64,000 nucleotides of DNA from positions 1 through 64,000 of the forward strand of contig NZ_JAPEMT010000003.1 of assembly GCF_026342435.1 (NCBI RefSeq), read 5' to 3'. Origin of the DNA: Streptomyces sp. NBC_00237. Its GTDB lineage: Bacteria; Actinomycetota; Actinomycetes; Streptomycetales; Streptomycetaceae. The notes under the pieces were generated by a model. It did no database searches, was not told the origin of the DNA, and worked only from the letters and a program-made list of their open reading frames with translations. Shown piece after piece: positions 26,286 to 35,800 of this stretch. The translations under genes were made by a program, and so were the position numbers. Every line of letters starts with the position of its first letter. Position 1 is the stretch's first letter.

Positions 26286-27218
26286 TCAGGCGCTGGCCAG
26301 CGCCGCCATCCCCTCCACAAGGGGAAGTGTCCCTGCGGGAACGCCCTCGACTCCCGCGTCCTGGTACGCAGCGGCGACAGCCGTGAAAAGCCGCTCCGGG
26401 TGCGCCAGCGTCCCCCCGTGAGCTTCCCGCACCCGGTACGCGGCCTCACCCAGCCCGACGCCGGCCGTAGCGAGTTCCACGGACGCGTCCAGGACGCGCG
26501 CCAGCAGGTCACGGATCTCGATCACCCCGGACCGTTCGGTGATGCGCCCGTGCCCCGGCACGAAGACCTGGGCGCCGGTGCCCAGGAGGGTGTCGCACGC
26601 CGTGACGCAGGCACGCAGCGAATCCGACCACACCACCATGTGCGCCCCGTTGAACACCGCGTCTCCAGTGAAGACCACCCCGTCGTCCGGGACGTGCACG
26701 GCCACATCCCCGTGACTGTGCCCGGCCCCCAGGTCCAGGAGCTCTACCTGCACGCCGCCGACCTGGACGGTGGTGTGCCCGGTGAACGTGCGGGTCGGCG
26801 GCTGCACAGTGATGCCCGAGAAGTCGAACATGCCGAAGTGCTCGGCCGCGTACGCCGCGACAGGGGTGGTGGCGGGGGACCGGCTCAAGGCGGTGAGCTG
26901 GGCGGGGTTCATCTCCTGGCACAGGTTCTCGGCTGATGCCTTCGAGGTAATGAACTCGGCCCTGGGTATGAGCTGGTTGCCCCAGGTGTGGTCGCCGTTC
27001 CCGTGCGAGTTCACCACCCTGGTGACCGCCGCACCGGGGACATCCAGGTCTATCGCGGCCAGGAGTGCGCGGGTCTCCTCCAGGGTGAACTGGGTGTCCA
27101 CCAGAAGGGCTTCACCTTCGGAGGCGATCAGCCCGCAGTTGCTGTAACCCCAGGCGGTGCGGTCGTGCACCCAAGCCCAGGTCGTCGCGGACAGGGGGCG
27201 CAGAGACGGCGCGGTCAA
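26286..27218 (-). CDS. MBL-fold metallo-hydrolase
   Basis: A 310-aa metallo-beta-lactamase-fold enzyme. The metal motif is SHGNGDHTWGN, an H-x-N-x-D-H variant in which the second His of HxHxDH is Asn. Further ligands follow: 'GAGHSHGDVAVHVP' (His), 'VFTGDAVFN' (bridging Asp) and 'VPGHG' (last His). The substrate is unknown. The start is a TTG at 27218 with no visible ribosome site, so the true start may be a little downstream. It lies between the regulator and the recombinase remnant. Confidence 0.7.
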   Translation of the reverse strand: MTAPSLRPLSATTWAWVHDRTAWGYSNCGLIASEGEALLVDTQFTLEETRALLAAIDLDVPGAAVTRVVNSHGNGDHTWGNQLIPRAEFITSKASAENLCQEMNPAQLTALSRSPATTPVAAYAAEHFGMFDFSGITVQPPTRTFTGHTTVQVGGVQVELLDLGAGHSHGDVAVHVPDDGVVFTGDAVFNGAHMVVWSDSLRACVTACDTLLGTGAQVFVPGHGRITERSGVIEIRDLLARVLDASVELATAGVGLGEAAYRVREAHGGTLAHPERLFTAVAAAYQDAGVEGVPAGTLPLVEGMAALASA

Positions 27219-27316
27219 GACTAGATCCAGTTCTATGAAGGCATGCCGACGGCCCGGCCGTGCCGGTCGAACCGAAAGCGGCGGTCAGGGTGAAATGGTG
27301 GTACAGGTGAAGATGC

Positions 27317-28267
27317 TCAGCTGGCCGTACGCCAGACGATGTTGATGCGCTCGTGCGGATCGTGCGGCCCGTGCCCGGACGGCAGCACGTACACAACCTC
27401 GGCCACGAGCCCGACCAGGGCGCGACGCGACAACTGCGGGGCACTGTTCCACCACGCCACCACGTCCGTCACCCCGCCAAGGTCCAAACCGTCGACCTGC
27501 TCCAACAGGCGCAGGCGGACACGAGATTCCTTGAGGTCCTGCTTCGTCGCCTGCTGCGCGGCCAAGAACGCCGCCTTCACCAGCAGGCCCCGCCCGTACA
27601 GATCGCCCAGCTCGGCGAACCTCTTCGCGGCACTCTCCACATGGAGGCGAAGACGTGACACCTCGTCCTTGATGTCCTGCTGCAACTGGGCCAGTTGCTC
27701 GCGAACACCGGGGCGCAGCAGCTCGGCAACCACCTGCTCGCCCACCGCTGTTTCCAGGCGGTCGGCCGTCATGCGAATCCGCCCGCACGACGCGTGCCCG
27801 TCCCTCGGAGGCGGGCACCGGTAACTCGGGTCGCCGTCGCCGGTCACCCGGGCGCCGACCATCCCGCAGGAGCACACCCCGCACCCCGACAGCCCGTTGG
27901 TCAGTAGGTAGTCATACGCCGGACGCGGAGCAGCCCCCTCCTTCTCGTTGTCTGCGGGCGGCCCGTACTTCGCGACGAGCTGGTTGCGCTCGTCGACGGT
28001 GAGGACCGACTCCTCGTGCCCCTCGATCGGGTTGCCGTCATCATCAAGGCCCGCCATACCGGGATGGAGGAGCGTGCGCATGAGGACGTTGGTCCGCCAC
28101 TCGCTTCCGCGAGAAGTGCGGAACCCCTTGGCATTCAGAGTGCGCACGACCTCACCCTTGGGCGGCGCCTCCTCGTCCAGCAGCAGCGAAGAGGCGATAC
28201 GCAACCCCTTGGCTTCCTGCGGGTGAAGGCCACCCGTGCTCGCGTAGCCCGTCAGCCGAGCCCCCAT
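27317..28267 (-). CDS. Serine recombinase lacking the catalytic domain
   Basis: A 316-aa protein that begins exactly at the 'recombinase' DNA-binding domain of large serine integrases (GARLTGYASTGGLHPQEAKG, ... TLLHPGMAG). It continues with the cysteine zinc ribbon (GCGVCSCGM ... C ... SCGRIRM) and the C-terminal coiled coil. The N-terminal resolvase domain with the catalytic Ser is absent, and no remnant was found upstream. Yet the ATG has a good GGAGGG site seven bases before it. So either it is a fossil that happens to be translatable or a DNA-binding relic. It adjoins a tyrosine integrase region, suggesting stacked integrations. Confidence 0.7.
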   Translation of the reverse strand: MGARLTGYASTGGLHPQEAKGLRIASSLLLDEEAPPKGEVVRTLNAKGFRTSRGSEWRTNVLMRTLLHPGMAGLDDDGNPIEGHEESVLTVDERNQLVAKYGPPADNEKEGAAPRPAYDYLLTNGLSGCGVCSCGMVGARVTGDGDPSYRCPPPRDGHASCGRIRMTADRLETAVGEQVVAELLRPGVREQLAQLQQDIKDEVSRLRLHVESAAKRFAELGDLYGRGLLVKAAFLAAQQATKQDLKESRVRLRLLEQVDGLDLGGVTDVVAWWNSAPQLSRRALVGLVAEVVYVLPSGHGPHDPHERINIVWRTAS

Positions 28268-28569
28268 GGACAGTCCCTCCGTCGGGGAGCGCGGTTGCCT
28301 GCCGCTTAGCGACCGCTTAGCTCCTCAATAGGTCAGGGTACGGGTTTTCGTTAGGGGTCAACACTCCAAGAGGGGTGCCAGCCTGTTAGAGAGTTGTGAA
28401 AATTGCAGGTCAGAGCTCTTCTGATCTCCGTTGGGTGTGCAGGGTTCGTGGCGTGCGTCACCAGGCGGCCTCTGGATGCGACCGTCCGCCATGGGGGCGA
28501 ATAGGGCTGTATTGCCAGGTGAAAGGCGATCGGGCCGGTATCCCGAACCACGCAATAGGTGCCAACATG
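28268..28569. other. Gene-free stretch between two recombinase modules
   Basis: No gene supported. CCGCTTAGC occurs twice in tandem (28302-28310 and 28313-28321). The AT-rich stretch 28330-28420 could hold an attachment or excisionase-binding site, but no duplicate of it was found in the window. Confidence 0.35.
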
Positions 28570-28818
28570 TCACGGCTGAGGTGTGATGCCGAGCGCCTTC
28601 CAGATCGTCACCGTCGCCACCTTCAACGTGTCACCGACCGGCACCGTCATCGCCGGGAACGACCCCGCCTTGATCAACGCATACGCCTTGTCCGGGCCGA
28701 TCCCAAACGCCCGAGCGGCCACCGACACGCTCACGCTCACCGGCAGCGCCAGCACCTCATCCAGGGTCATCCCGTGAGAACCGGAACCCGAACGACGGAC
28801 ACCAGAAGAAGCAGACAT
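28570..28818 (-). CDS. Helix-turn-helix protein, possible excisionase-like factor
   Basis: An 82-aa protein with a single helix-turn-helix (VSVAARAFGIGPDKAYALIKAG) and a short wing ending 'VATVTIWKALGI'. Proteins with this LDEVLALPVxV...AARAxGIG pattern are found beside tyrosine integrases of Streptomyces integrative elements, and may act as excisionase or repressor. ATG at 28818 has GAAGGA about ten bases upstream. It is divergent from the integrase, 123 bases away. Confidence 0.65.
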   Translation of the reverse strand: MSASSGVRRSGSGSHGMTLDEVLALPVSVSVSVAARAFGIGPDKAYALIKAGSFPAMTVPVGDTLKVATVTIWKALGITPQP

Positions 28819-28941
28819 AGGTGGGCACATCCTTCTTCCCCGCGCCACCTGGCCAGAAGCATACGGCGGTCAAGGAAGCGCCTCCTTCGCTACAGAAAGA
28901 TCAAGACGCATACGGACAGCCCGACCCACGTGAGGAACCCC

Positions 28942-30498
28942 ATGGCCTTCGACGGATCCATCTACCGACGGTGCAAGTGCACGACACCCAAACTCGACGA
29001 CGAAGGTCATCCTGTCCTCGACGCCGCCGGCAACGTCAAGGTTCGGGAACTCGGCTCCTCCTGCCCTGAACTCGAGAAGCGCGACCACGGCAGCTGGTAT
29101 TACTACGTCAAGCTCCCCGACAGCCCCAGCGGCGAACGCAGGCGCCCACGCAAAGGCGGCTTCGTCACCCGCACGCTGGCCACCAAAGCAGCACAACGGC
29201 TCTGGGACCTCTCACAGGACGGCATCGACGTCGACTCCCGGGAAACCGTGAGCCAGTACCTCCACCGATGGCTCGACAAGCGGCTCGACCTCAAGCAGCG
29301 ATCCAGAACCGACTACCGCGCCTATATCGACAGCCTCGTCATTCCCGCCATCGGCAACCTTCAGATGCGGGAGCTACGCGACAAGCACATACAGGCGATG
29401 TTCCAACAGGTCTGGCGGGAGAACGAGGAGAGGGCCATCAACCGGCAACTCGCCGACGAGGCCACGTTGGCGTGCCAGGTCGCCCACGACGCATGGCGCG
29501 CCGCGACGCGTCCCAGGCCCCCAGAGCTCCGTGCCCGGTGGAACGAAGCGAAGGCCGCACGGCGAGAGGCGATGGCCAGACCGCGACGCGAGACCGGCCC
29601 CGGAACCCAGCGCAAGATCAAGGACATGCTGGCCGGTGCACTGAAAGACGCAGTCGCCGAACGGCTCATCTCACAGAACTGGACGAAGAACGTCTCCCTT
29701 CCCACCTACCGCAAGCCCGAACCGCTGGTGTGGACACGCGAGCGAGTCATCCACTGGCAGGAAACAGGCACCAGACCAGGGCCCGTCATGGTGTGGACCC
29801 CCGACCAGATCGGACAGTTCCTCGACGGGGCCGTCACCCACCGCCTCTACACCATGTTCCACCTCATGATCTTCCGCGGGACGCGCCGAGGCGAAACAGC
29901 GGGCCTGCGCTGGAGCGAGACCAACCTCGAAGCCGGCACCATCCGCATCTCCGAACAGCTCGTCACCGGACACGGGCAAGGAGTGTGGACCGACACTCCC
30001 AAGAGCCGCAGCGGAAAACGCACCATCACCCTCGACGCAGTAACCAAGGACCTGCTGCTCGCCTGGCGATCCACCCAGCAAGAACTGCGCAAGGAACGCG
30101 AACCACTCGGCATCTGGCAGAACACCGGATACGTCTTCACCTACGAAGACGGGCGCCCCTACCACCCCGACAACATCAGCCAGATCTTCGAAGCCCTCAT
30201 CAAGCGGCTCGGCCTGCCGCCCATCCGCCTTCACGACCTACGACACTGCGCGGCCTCGCTCAGCCTCGCCGCAGGTCTCTCCATGAAGGCGATCCAGATA
30301 CTCCTCGGGCACAGCTCCTACGTCCTGACGGCTCAGACCTACACCAGCTTGATGCCTCAGTTCGCCCAAGCCGAAGCGGATGCACCCGTCGCCCTCGTGC
30401 CACGGCAAACGCCCACCGCGGAGGGCCAGCAGGAGGGATCGCACCTCACTCTCGTCCCCCGTGACGAGACCCCGGGGAAAGACGCTGAGGCTGCGTAA
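28942..30498 (+). CDS. Tyrosine recombinase / integrase
   Basis: A 518-aa site-specific recombinase. The N-terminal arm- and core-binding region has an unusual insert of charged helices (about residues 150-235). The catalytic domain has the conserved residues: Arg in 'RGTRRGETAGLRW' near 315, His-x-x-Arg in 'HDLRH' near 432-435, His in 'LLGHSS' and the nucleophile Tyr near 467 (TAQTYTSL). It integrates an element at a specific attB, commonly a tRNA in this genus, but no tRNA was seen at either side. ATG at 28942 follows GAGGAA six bases upstream. Probably marks the right end of the island. Confidence 0.9.
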   Translation: MAFDGSIYRRCKCTTPKLDDEGHPVLDAAGNVKVRELGSSCPELEKRDHGSWYYYVKLPDSPSGERRRPRKGGFVTRTLATKAAQRLWDLSQDGIDVDSRETVSQYLHRWLDKRLDLKQRSRTDYRAYIDSLVIPAIGNLQMRELRDKHIQAMFQQVWRENEERAINRQLADEATLACQVAHDAWRAATRPRPPELRARWNEAKAARREAMARPRRETGPGTQRKIKDMLAGALKDAVAERLISQNWTKNVSLPTYRKPEPLVWTRERVIHWQETGTRPGPVMVWTPDQIGQFLDGAVTHRLYTMFHLMIFRGTRRGETAGLRWSETNLEAGTIRISEQLVTGHGQGVWTDTPKSRSGKRTITLDAVTKDLLLAWRSTQQELRKEREPLGIWQNTGYVFTYEDGRPYHPDNISQIFEALIKRLGLPPIRLHDLRHCAASLSLAAGLSMKAIQILLGHSSYVLTAQTYTSLMPQFAQAEADAPVALVPRQTPTAEGQQEGSHLTLVPRDETPGKDAEAA

Positions 30499-30738
30499 CG
30501 CGCTGTCCCCCGCTTGTCCCCCGGGGACTCGGAGATCTACCCAAAACGGACGCGTCGGAGGCTCCCGGGGAGACAGGGAACCGGCCGTTGGCGCACGGAA
30601 ATGTGGTCGCCCGACAGCAGTGGGCATGGCGTCGTGGGCCGTTCCGCAAGGGGGGAAGGGGAACGGCCCACGGTGGGATGCTGTCGTGTGGGGGCACGGC
30701 AGCGGTGGTGCGTGAGAAGCGTGTCGGGCCGGGGCGGG
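30499..30738. other. Junction between integrase and chitinase genes
   Basis: A 240-bp gene-free stretch. It may contain the attachment junction of the integrase element, but no tRNA 3' end or direct repeat with the rest of the window was recognised. A GGAGGCTCCCGG partial palindrome at about 30557-30568 is the only feature. Confidence 0.4.
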
Positions 30739-31845
30739 TCAGCGGCCCTGGAGGGTCTTGACGTTGTTGCCGAAGGTCCAGTTCTTGGAGCCGTCCCAGT
30801 TGAGGGACCAGGTCATGAGGCCCTTGAGCTGGTTGTTGTAATTCCGCCAGGCTTGGGAGACTAGCGAGGGGCTCATGTAGCCGCCGCCCGCGCCCGGTTG
30901 GGCCGGGAGGCCCGGGACCTGCTTGTCGTACGGGACCTTGATGGTCGTGCCCTGGATGACCAGGCCCTTGTTGAGGCAGTCGGTCTGCTTCACGAAGCCC
31001 TGGACCGTGCCGGCGGAGTAGGAGTCGCCGGAGCAGCCGTACATGCTGCCGTTGTAGTACTGCATGTTGAGCCACCAGAGGCGACCGTTGTCGGCGTACT
31101 TCTTGATGATCGGGAGGTACGCGCCCCAGATCGAGCCGTACGTGACGCTGCCGCCGGTGACGTACGCGGTCTCGGGGGCCATCGTGAGGCCGAAGTTGGA
31201 CGGCATTTGGGCGAGGACGCCGTCGATGATGCGCATCAGGTTGGCCTGGGAGGCAGAGGGTTTGGTGATCTGTCCGCTGCCGACCAGGCCCGTCTCGATG
31301 TCGATGTCGATGCCGTCGAAGTTGTACTTCTTGAGGATCGGGACGATCGTCGCGATGAACTTGTCCGCCACGGCCGTGGAGTTGAGGTCGATTCCGGCGG
31401 CGGCCCCGCCTATCGACATCAGGAGCGTCAGGCCGTTCGCCTTGGCCTGGCACATTTCGGCAGGCGTGGAGACCTTCACCGTCGCGTCCATGCCGTCCTC
31501 CCAGAGGACGGTGCCGTCGTTGCGGATCACGGGGAACGCGGCGTTGATGACGTTGTAGCCGTGCTGGGGTATGCGGGGGTCGGTGATCGGCGTCCAACCG
31601 AACGGCGGGTGGACGCCGTTGGCGGCGCCGTCCCAGTTCTCCCAGTACCCCTGGAGCACCTTTCCGGCGGGCTTGGACTTCACCGGACAGGTGTCGGCGG
31701 CAGGAGCGGCGGTGGCCGTGGTGGGCGAGGCGGCGGCGCTGGTGAGGGGGATGACAGCGGCCGCGGCGAGGGCGGCCGTCAGGAGGCGAGGCAGGCGGGG
31801 CAGGCGAGGGAGGCGGGGGAGTGACGTGCGGGCGCGGGGGGACAT
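30739..31845 (-). CDS. Secreted GH18 chitinase
   Basis: A 368-aa enzyme. The Arg-rich start and Ala-rich hydrophobic stretch form a signal peptide. The GH18 catalytic signature DGIDIDIE is at about residues 176-184, its last Glu being the acid. 'GYWENWDGAANG' opens the barrel and 'GLMTWSLNWDGS' carries the terminal active-site Trp. It hydrolyses chitin outside the cell; no chitin-binding module is fused. The ATG at 31845 has AGGAGG seven bases upstream. Its promoter holds two chitinase-type 12-bp repeats. Confidence 0.9.
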   Translation of the reverse strand: MSPRARTSLPRLPRLPRLPRLLTAALAAAAVIPLTSAAASPTTATAAPAADTCPVKSKPAGKVLQGYWENWDGAANGVHPPFGWTPITDPRIPQHGYNVINAAFPVIRNDGTVLWEDGMDATVKVSTPAEMCQAKANGLTLLMSIGGAAAGIDLNSTAVADKFIATIVPILKKYNFDGIDIDIETGLVGSGQITKPSASQANLMRIIDGVLAQMPSNFGLTMAPETAYVTGGSVTYGSIWGAYLPIIKKYADNGRLWWLNMQYYNGSMYGCSGDSYSAGTVQGFVKQTDCLNKGLVIQGTTIKVPYDKQVPGLPAQPGAGGGYMSPSLVSQAWRNYNNQLKGLMTWSLNWDGSKNWTFGNNVKTLQGR

Positions 31846-31901
31846 GCTGGACCTCCTGGGTGGGGGAACCGGGAGACGCAAGGGGGGTGTGGTGCGCCCA
31901 C

Positions 31902-31943
31902 ACGCTAGATAGGTCCAGACCAGCCGTCAAGAGGTCTGGACCA
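31902..31943 (-). promoter_or_regulatory. Chitinase promoter with two DasR-type 12-bp direct repeats
   Basis: On the minus strand TGGTCCAGACCT (31932-31943) and TGGTCTGGACCT (31911-31922) are direct repeats 21 bp apart. Between and beside them are TTGACG (31925-31930), 17 nt, TAGCGT (31902-31907) as -35 and -10. This is the known Streptomyces chitinase promoter layout; the repeats resemble DasR (dre) sites, so N-acetylglucosamine control is expected. Confidence 0.8.
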
Positions 31944-32031
31944 GGTTGGTACGGGGAGGGGCGAGGAGGGGAGGAGGAGGTCCGTGGTGCGCCGTTCGGT
32001 ACTGAAGACCTCCCCCCCGCACTGCTCCGAC

Positions 32032-32709
32032 TCAGTGACGGGTCGTCGCCTCCGCCCCCGGGAAGCCGGGGATGCTGGGGAAGCCCGAGACCTTCGGGGG
32101 CTGCGGCAGGATGTCCTTGACCGCGCCGAGGCCCATCTCCAGGAAGATGCTCGTGGCCAGTTGGCCCAAGTGGACGACAAGCGTTCCGCCGACCTTCATG
32201 AACCCGCTGACATCCGCCTTGAGCGCGGCCTCGACCAGCGCCTTCGTGTCGGCCTTGATCAGTGCGACCGCCGCCTTCATCCCCTCACGAGCGGCAAACG
32301 CGGCGGCCGTGGAAGCGTCCGCCGGGGAGAGGGCCGCGCGGCCCGCGTAGTTGGCGGGCGAGCCTCCGGGGATGATCGCCAGCAGGTTGTCGAGGCCCTT
32401 GTCGGAGTCCTTGCGCGCCTTGTCCAGCTTCGTCTTGTCCTTCTCGCCCTTGACCACCATCCCGGCCAGCTTGCCCGTCTGCTGCGACGCCGTACCGAAC
32501 TTGCTGACGGTCTGGAAGGTGGATGCGAGCTTCTCCCGGTCCTGGTCGCCCAGCTGCGTCACGGACGGGGAGAGGGCGGGGACGGCGGTCGTCGACGCGG
32601 CTGCCGGAGCGGTACGCGCCTCGGGCGAGGCGACCGCAGCGGGGCCCAGCGTGAGGACCCCGCACAGCGCGACGGTGACGGCGGCGGAGAGGGTGGCGGT
32701 GTGGCCCAT
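32032..32709 (-). CDS. Secreted protein of unknown function
   Basis: A 225-aa protein with a signal peptide (LSAAVTVALCGVLTLGPAAVAS). The mature part is Ala/Lys-rich and mostly helical, ending with a proline-rich tail (QPPKVSGFPSIPGFPG). No enzyme motif. ATG at 32709 has GGAAGGA eight bases upstream. Unrelated neighbours on both sides. Confidence 0.65.
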   Translation of the reverse strand: MGHTATLSAAVTVALCGVLTLGPAAVASPEARTAPAAASTTAVPALSPSVTQLGDQDREKLASTFQTVSKFGTASQQTGKLAGMVVKGEKDKTKLDKARKDSDKGLDNLLAIIPGGSPANYAGRAALSPADASTAAAFAAREGMKAAVALIKADTKALVEAALKADVSGFMKVGGTLVVHLGQLATSIFLEMGLGAVKDILPQPPKVSGFPSIPGFPGAEATTRH

Positions 32710-32855
32710 GGGGTGGGTTCCTTCCGGTGGTACGACCGAGAGACGTGGGGCGTGAGACGCGGGACGTGAGACATGGGGCGCGGCCTGGTCCTGCGGGGCG
32801 GCCCTCCGATCACACTCAGCCACCAGCCCACCACCCGCAATCGCAGCGCCCCCTG

Positions 32856-35800
32856 TCACACCCTCACCAATGACTCCGTCAGCTCCAGTGCCAGCGCCAC
32901 ACAGTTCTCCGCCCGCGTCCCCCTGTCCCACTGCCGTCCGTACTCCTCCTCGCCCAGCGCCTCCCGCACCCGTTCCACCGTCTCCAGATGTACGTCGTGG
33001 AACGGCCGCAGGCCCCTCAGCGAAACCCCCGTGACCTGCCGCAATCCGTGCGCGGCCCCCAGCAGTCCGGCCGCCCTGCGGTGGTGCCCCGTCGCCGTCG
33101 CCGCCCAGGCGAGGGTCTCCAGGTCCCACACCGGACCCCATCGGTCCCCGAGCGCGTGCTGCCGTACGAGCGCCTCCCGCATCGGCGCGACGGCCAGCGC
33201 CGGATCGCCGTGCCGCTCCTCGGCGAGTCCCGCGCACCACAGGGCCCAGGTCCGCGCGTACTCCGCCGCCGCCCGCCCGGTCTCCGCCACGTACACGTCA
33301 CGGGCGCGGAACGCGGTCTCCCGGTCGCCCAGGATGGCAGCGGCCATCGCCCACAGCATCGTGCACATGTGGGCGTCCCCGGTCTGCCCGACCGCCAGGA
33401 ACCCTGACCTGGCCCGCGCGAGCAGGCCGATCGACGCCGGGTCCCCCGCCACCAGCATGGCGTGCGCGCCCTCGATGAACACGGCCGGTGCGGCGGCCGG
33501 ATTCGCGAGTGCCCGGCACCGGGTCATGAACGTCTGCGTTGCCTCCGCGTCACCCTGACACATGGCGATCCACGCCTTCATCGCCGCCGCCGCGACCTCC
33601 AACTGCGGTGGTACGAGCTCCGCTTGGCCGTGCAGCCGCTCCAGCCAGTGGCGGCCCTCGCCCAGCGTGCTGCAGAAGAACCAGGTGCGCGTACGGGTGA
33701 GGTTCACGGCGATCTCCAGACCGGTGGCAGCCCAGCCGGGGCGGGTCGCACAGAAGTCCAGGGCCGCGCGGACGTTGGCCAGTTCACGGTCGAGCCGCGA
33801 CAGCCAGTCCGCCTCGTCGGGCCCGCACCAGAGGTCGGCGGCGCGGGCGGTGAGGCGGCGGTAGTGCGCGCAGTGCCGGACACGCAGGGCGGTGGTCGCG
33901 TCCCGGTCGTGCAGCCGCTGGAGCCCGTACTGGCGGAGGGTCTCCAGGAGTCGGTAGCGGGCCCTGGGGGAGGCCCCGTCGTGGTCCGGCTCGACCAGGA
34001 CGATCGACTTGTCGACCAACCCGGTCAGCAGGTCGAGCACGTCCGCGCGGGCGATGTCGGGCGTGTTCGTGCGGGCAGTGGCGGGCGTGTTCGTGCGGGC
34101 AGTGTCGGGCAGGTCCGCGCCAGCGATGTCCGGCGCCTGTGCGCCAGCGATGTCCGGCGTCTGTGCGCCAGCGATGTCCGGCGTCTGTGCGCCAGCGACA
34201 TCGGGCATGTCCGCGCGAGCGGTGTCGCCGAAGGCCGTGGCTCCTGTCCCCTTCTCGTCGTCATCCGCTTCCTCCCCGCACACCGCCTCCGCCGCCTCCA
34301 GGTCGAAGCCGCCGGAGAACACCGAGAGCCGCGCCCACAGCAGCTGCTCCCCAGCCGTGCACAGGTCGTGGCTCCAGTCGACCACCCCGCGCAGGGTCTG
34401 CTGGTAGCGCGTGGGCGCGGCCCGCGTGTGCGGTACGGACAGCAGCCGGAACCGGTCGTCGAGCCTGTCCCGCACCTCCTCGGCGGCCATCGTCCCCAGC
34501 CGTACGGCGGCCAGCTCCACGGCCAGCGGAATGCCGTCCAGCCGGTGGCAGAGCTGGGCGAGCGCACCCCGGTTGCGCGCGGTGACCCGGAAGGCGGGTG
34601 CGGCGGCCCCGGCCCGCTCGACCAGAAGCCGGAACGCCTCGGACTCGGACTCGGACTCCGAGTCCGAGTCCGACTCCGCCTCTCCTCCTGCTTGGCGAGG
34701 ATCCGCTTTCCCGCCCGTCCGGGGCAGCGTCAACGACGGTACGAGCAGCACGTGTTCGCCCGGCACACCGAGCCGTTCCCGGCTGGTGGCCAGCACGCGT
34801 ACGCCGGGCGCCGCCCGCAGCAGCCGCAGGACGAGCGCCGCGACGGCCCCGACGAGGTGCTCGCAGTTGTCGAGTACGAGGAGGAGGCGTCGGCCCCTCA
34901 GATGCGCGACCACCGCGTCGGCGGCCGGGCGCGCGGACTGGTCCCGCAGGTCGAGGGCGGCGGCCACCGCGCGGTCGAGGAGGGCGGGTTCGGTGAGCGG
35001 GGCGAGATCGGCGAGCCAGACCCCGTCCGGGAAGAGCTCGGGGGAGCCGTGGGCGGCCTCGGCGGCGACCCGGAGCGCGAGACGCGTCTTGCCGACACCA
35101 CCGACCCCGGTCAGGCACACCAGTCGGGAGGTCTCCAACAGCCTCTGGGCGTCGGCCACTTGGCGCTCCCGCCCGATGAAGGTGGTGGTCTCGGCGGGGA
35201 GGTCGCCGGTACGGGCGGGGGTGGCGGGCGGCTCCGGCGCGGGCCGAGGGCTCGGCCGGGCACCCGGAGGCCGCTCAGGGTCCGGCTCAAGGTCCGGGTC
35301 CGGGTCGGGCTCCGGCGAGCCCCGGCCGCCCGGCTCCGCCACACCCAGCCCCGCACTCAGCCCTGCACCCTGCCCCGCTCCCAGCCCCGCATCCGCAGCC
35401 AGCAACCTGCCGTGCAGCAACCGCAGTTCGGCCCCGGGGTCCACCCCCAGCTCCTCCGCCAGCAGTGCCGTCACCTCGCGGTAGCACTCCAGCGCCTCGC
35501 CCTGCCGCCCGCACCGGTAGAGCGCCAGCATCCGCTGCGCCCAGAAGCGCTCCCGCAGCGGGTGCGCGCCTACCAGCGTCCGCAGCTGCGGCAGCACGGC
35601 GGCGGACCTTCCGAGCGTGAGCTCCGCCTCGATCCACAACTCCTCGGCGTCCAGGCGCTGTTCCACCAGGCAAGGCACGATGTCGCGGACCGGTTCGGCG
35701 GGCAGGTCGGACAGCGGCTCCCCCCGCCACAGCTCCCGCGCCTTCCCGAGCAGCACCGCCGCACGCTCCGGAGCCCCTTCGCCCAGCGCGGTCCGCCCCT

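Noticed and set aside
30499..30738. Search for a tRNA as integration site beside the integrase
   Set aside because: No cloverleaf-like arms, T-loop GGTTCGAAT-type sequence or CCA-proximal stem could be recognised.
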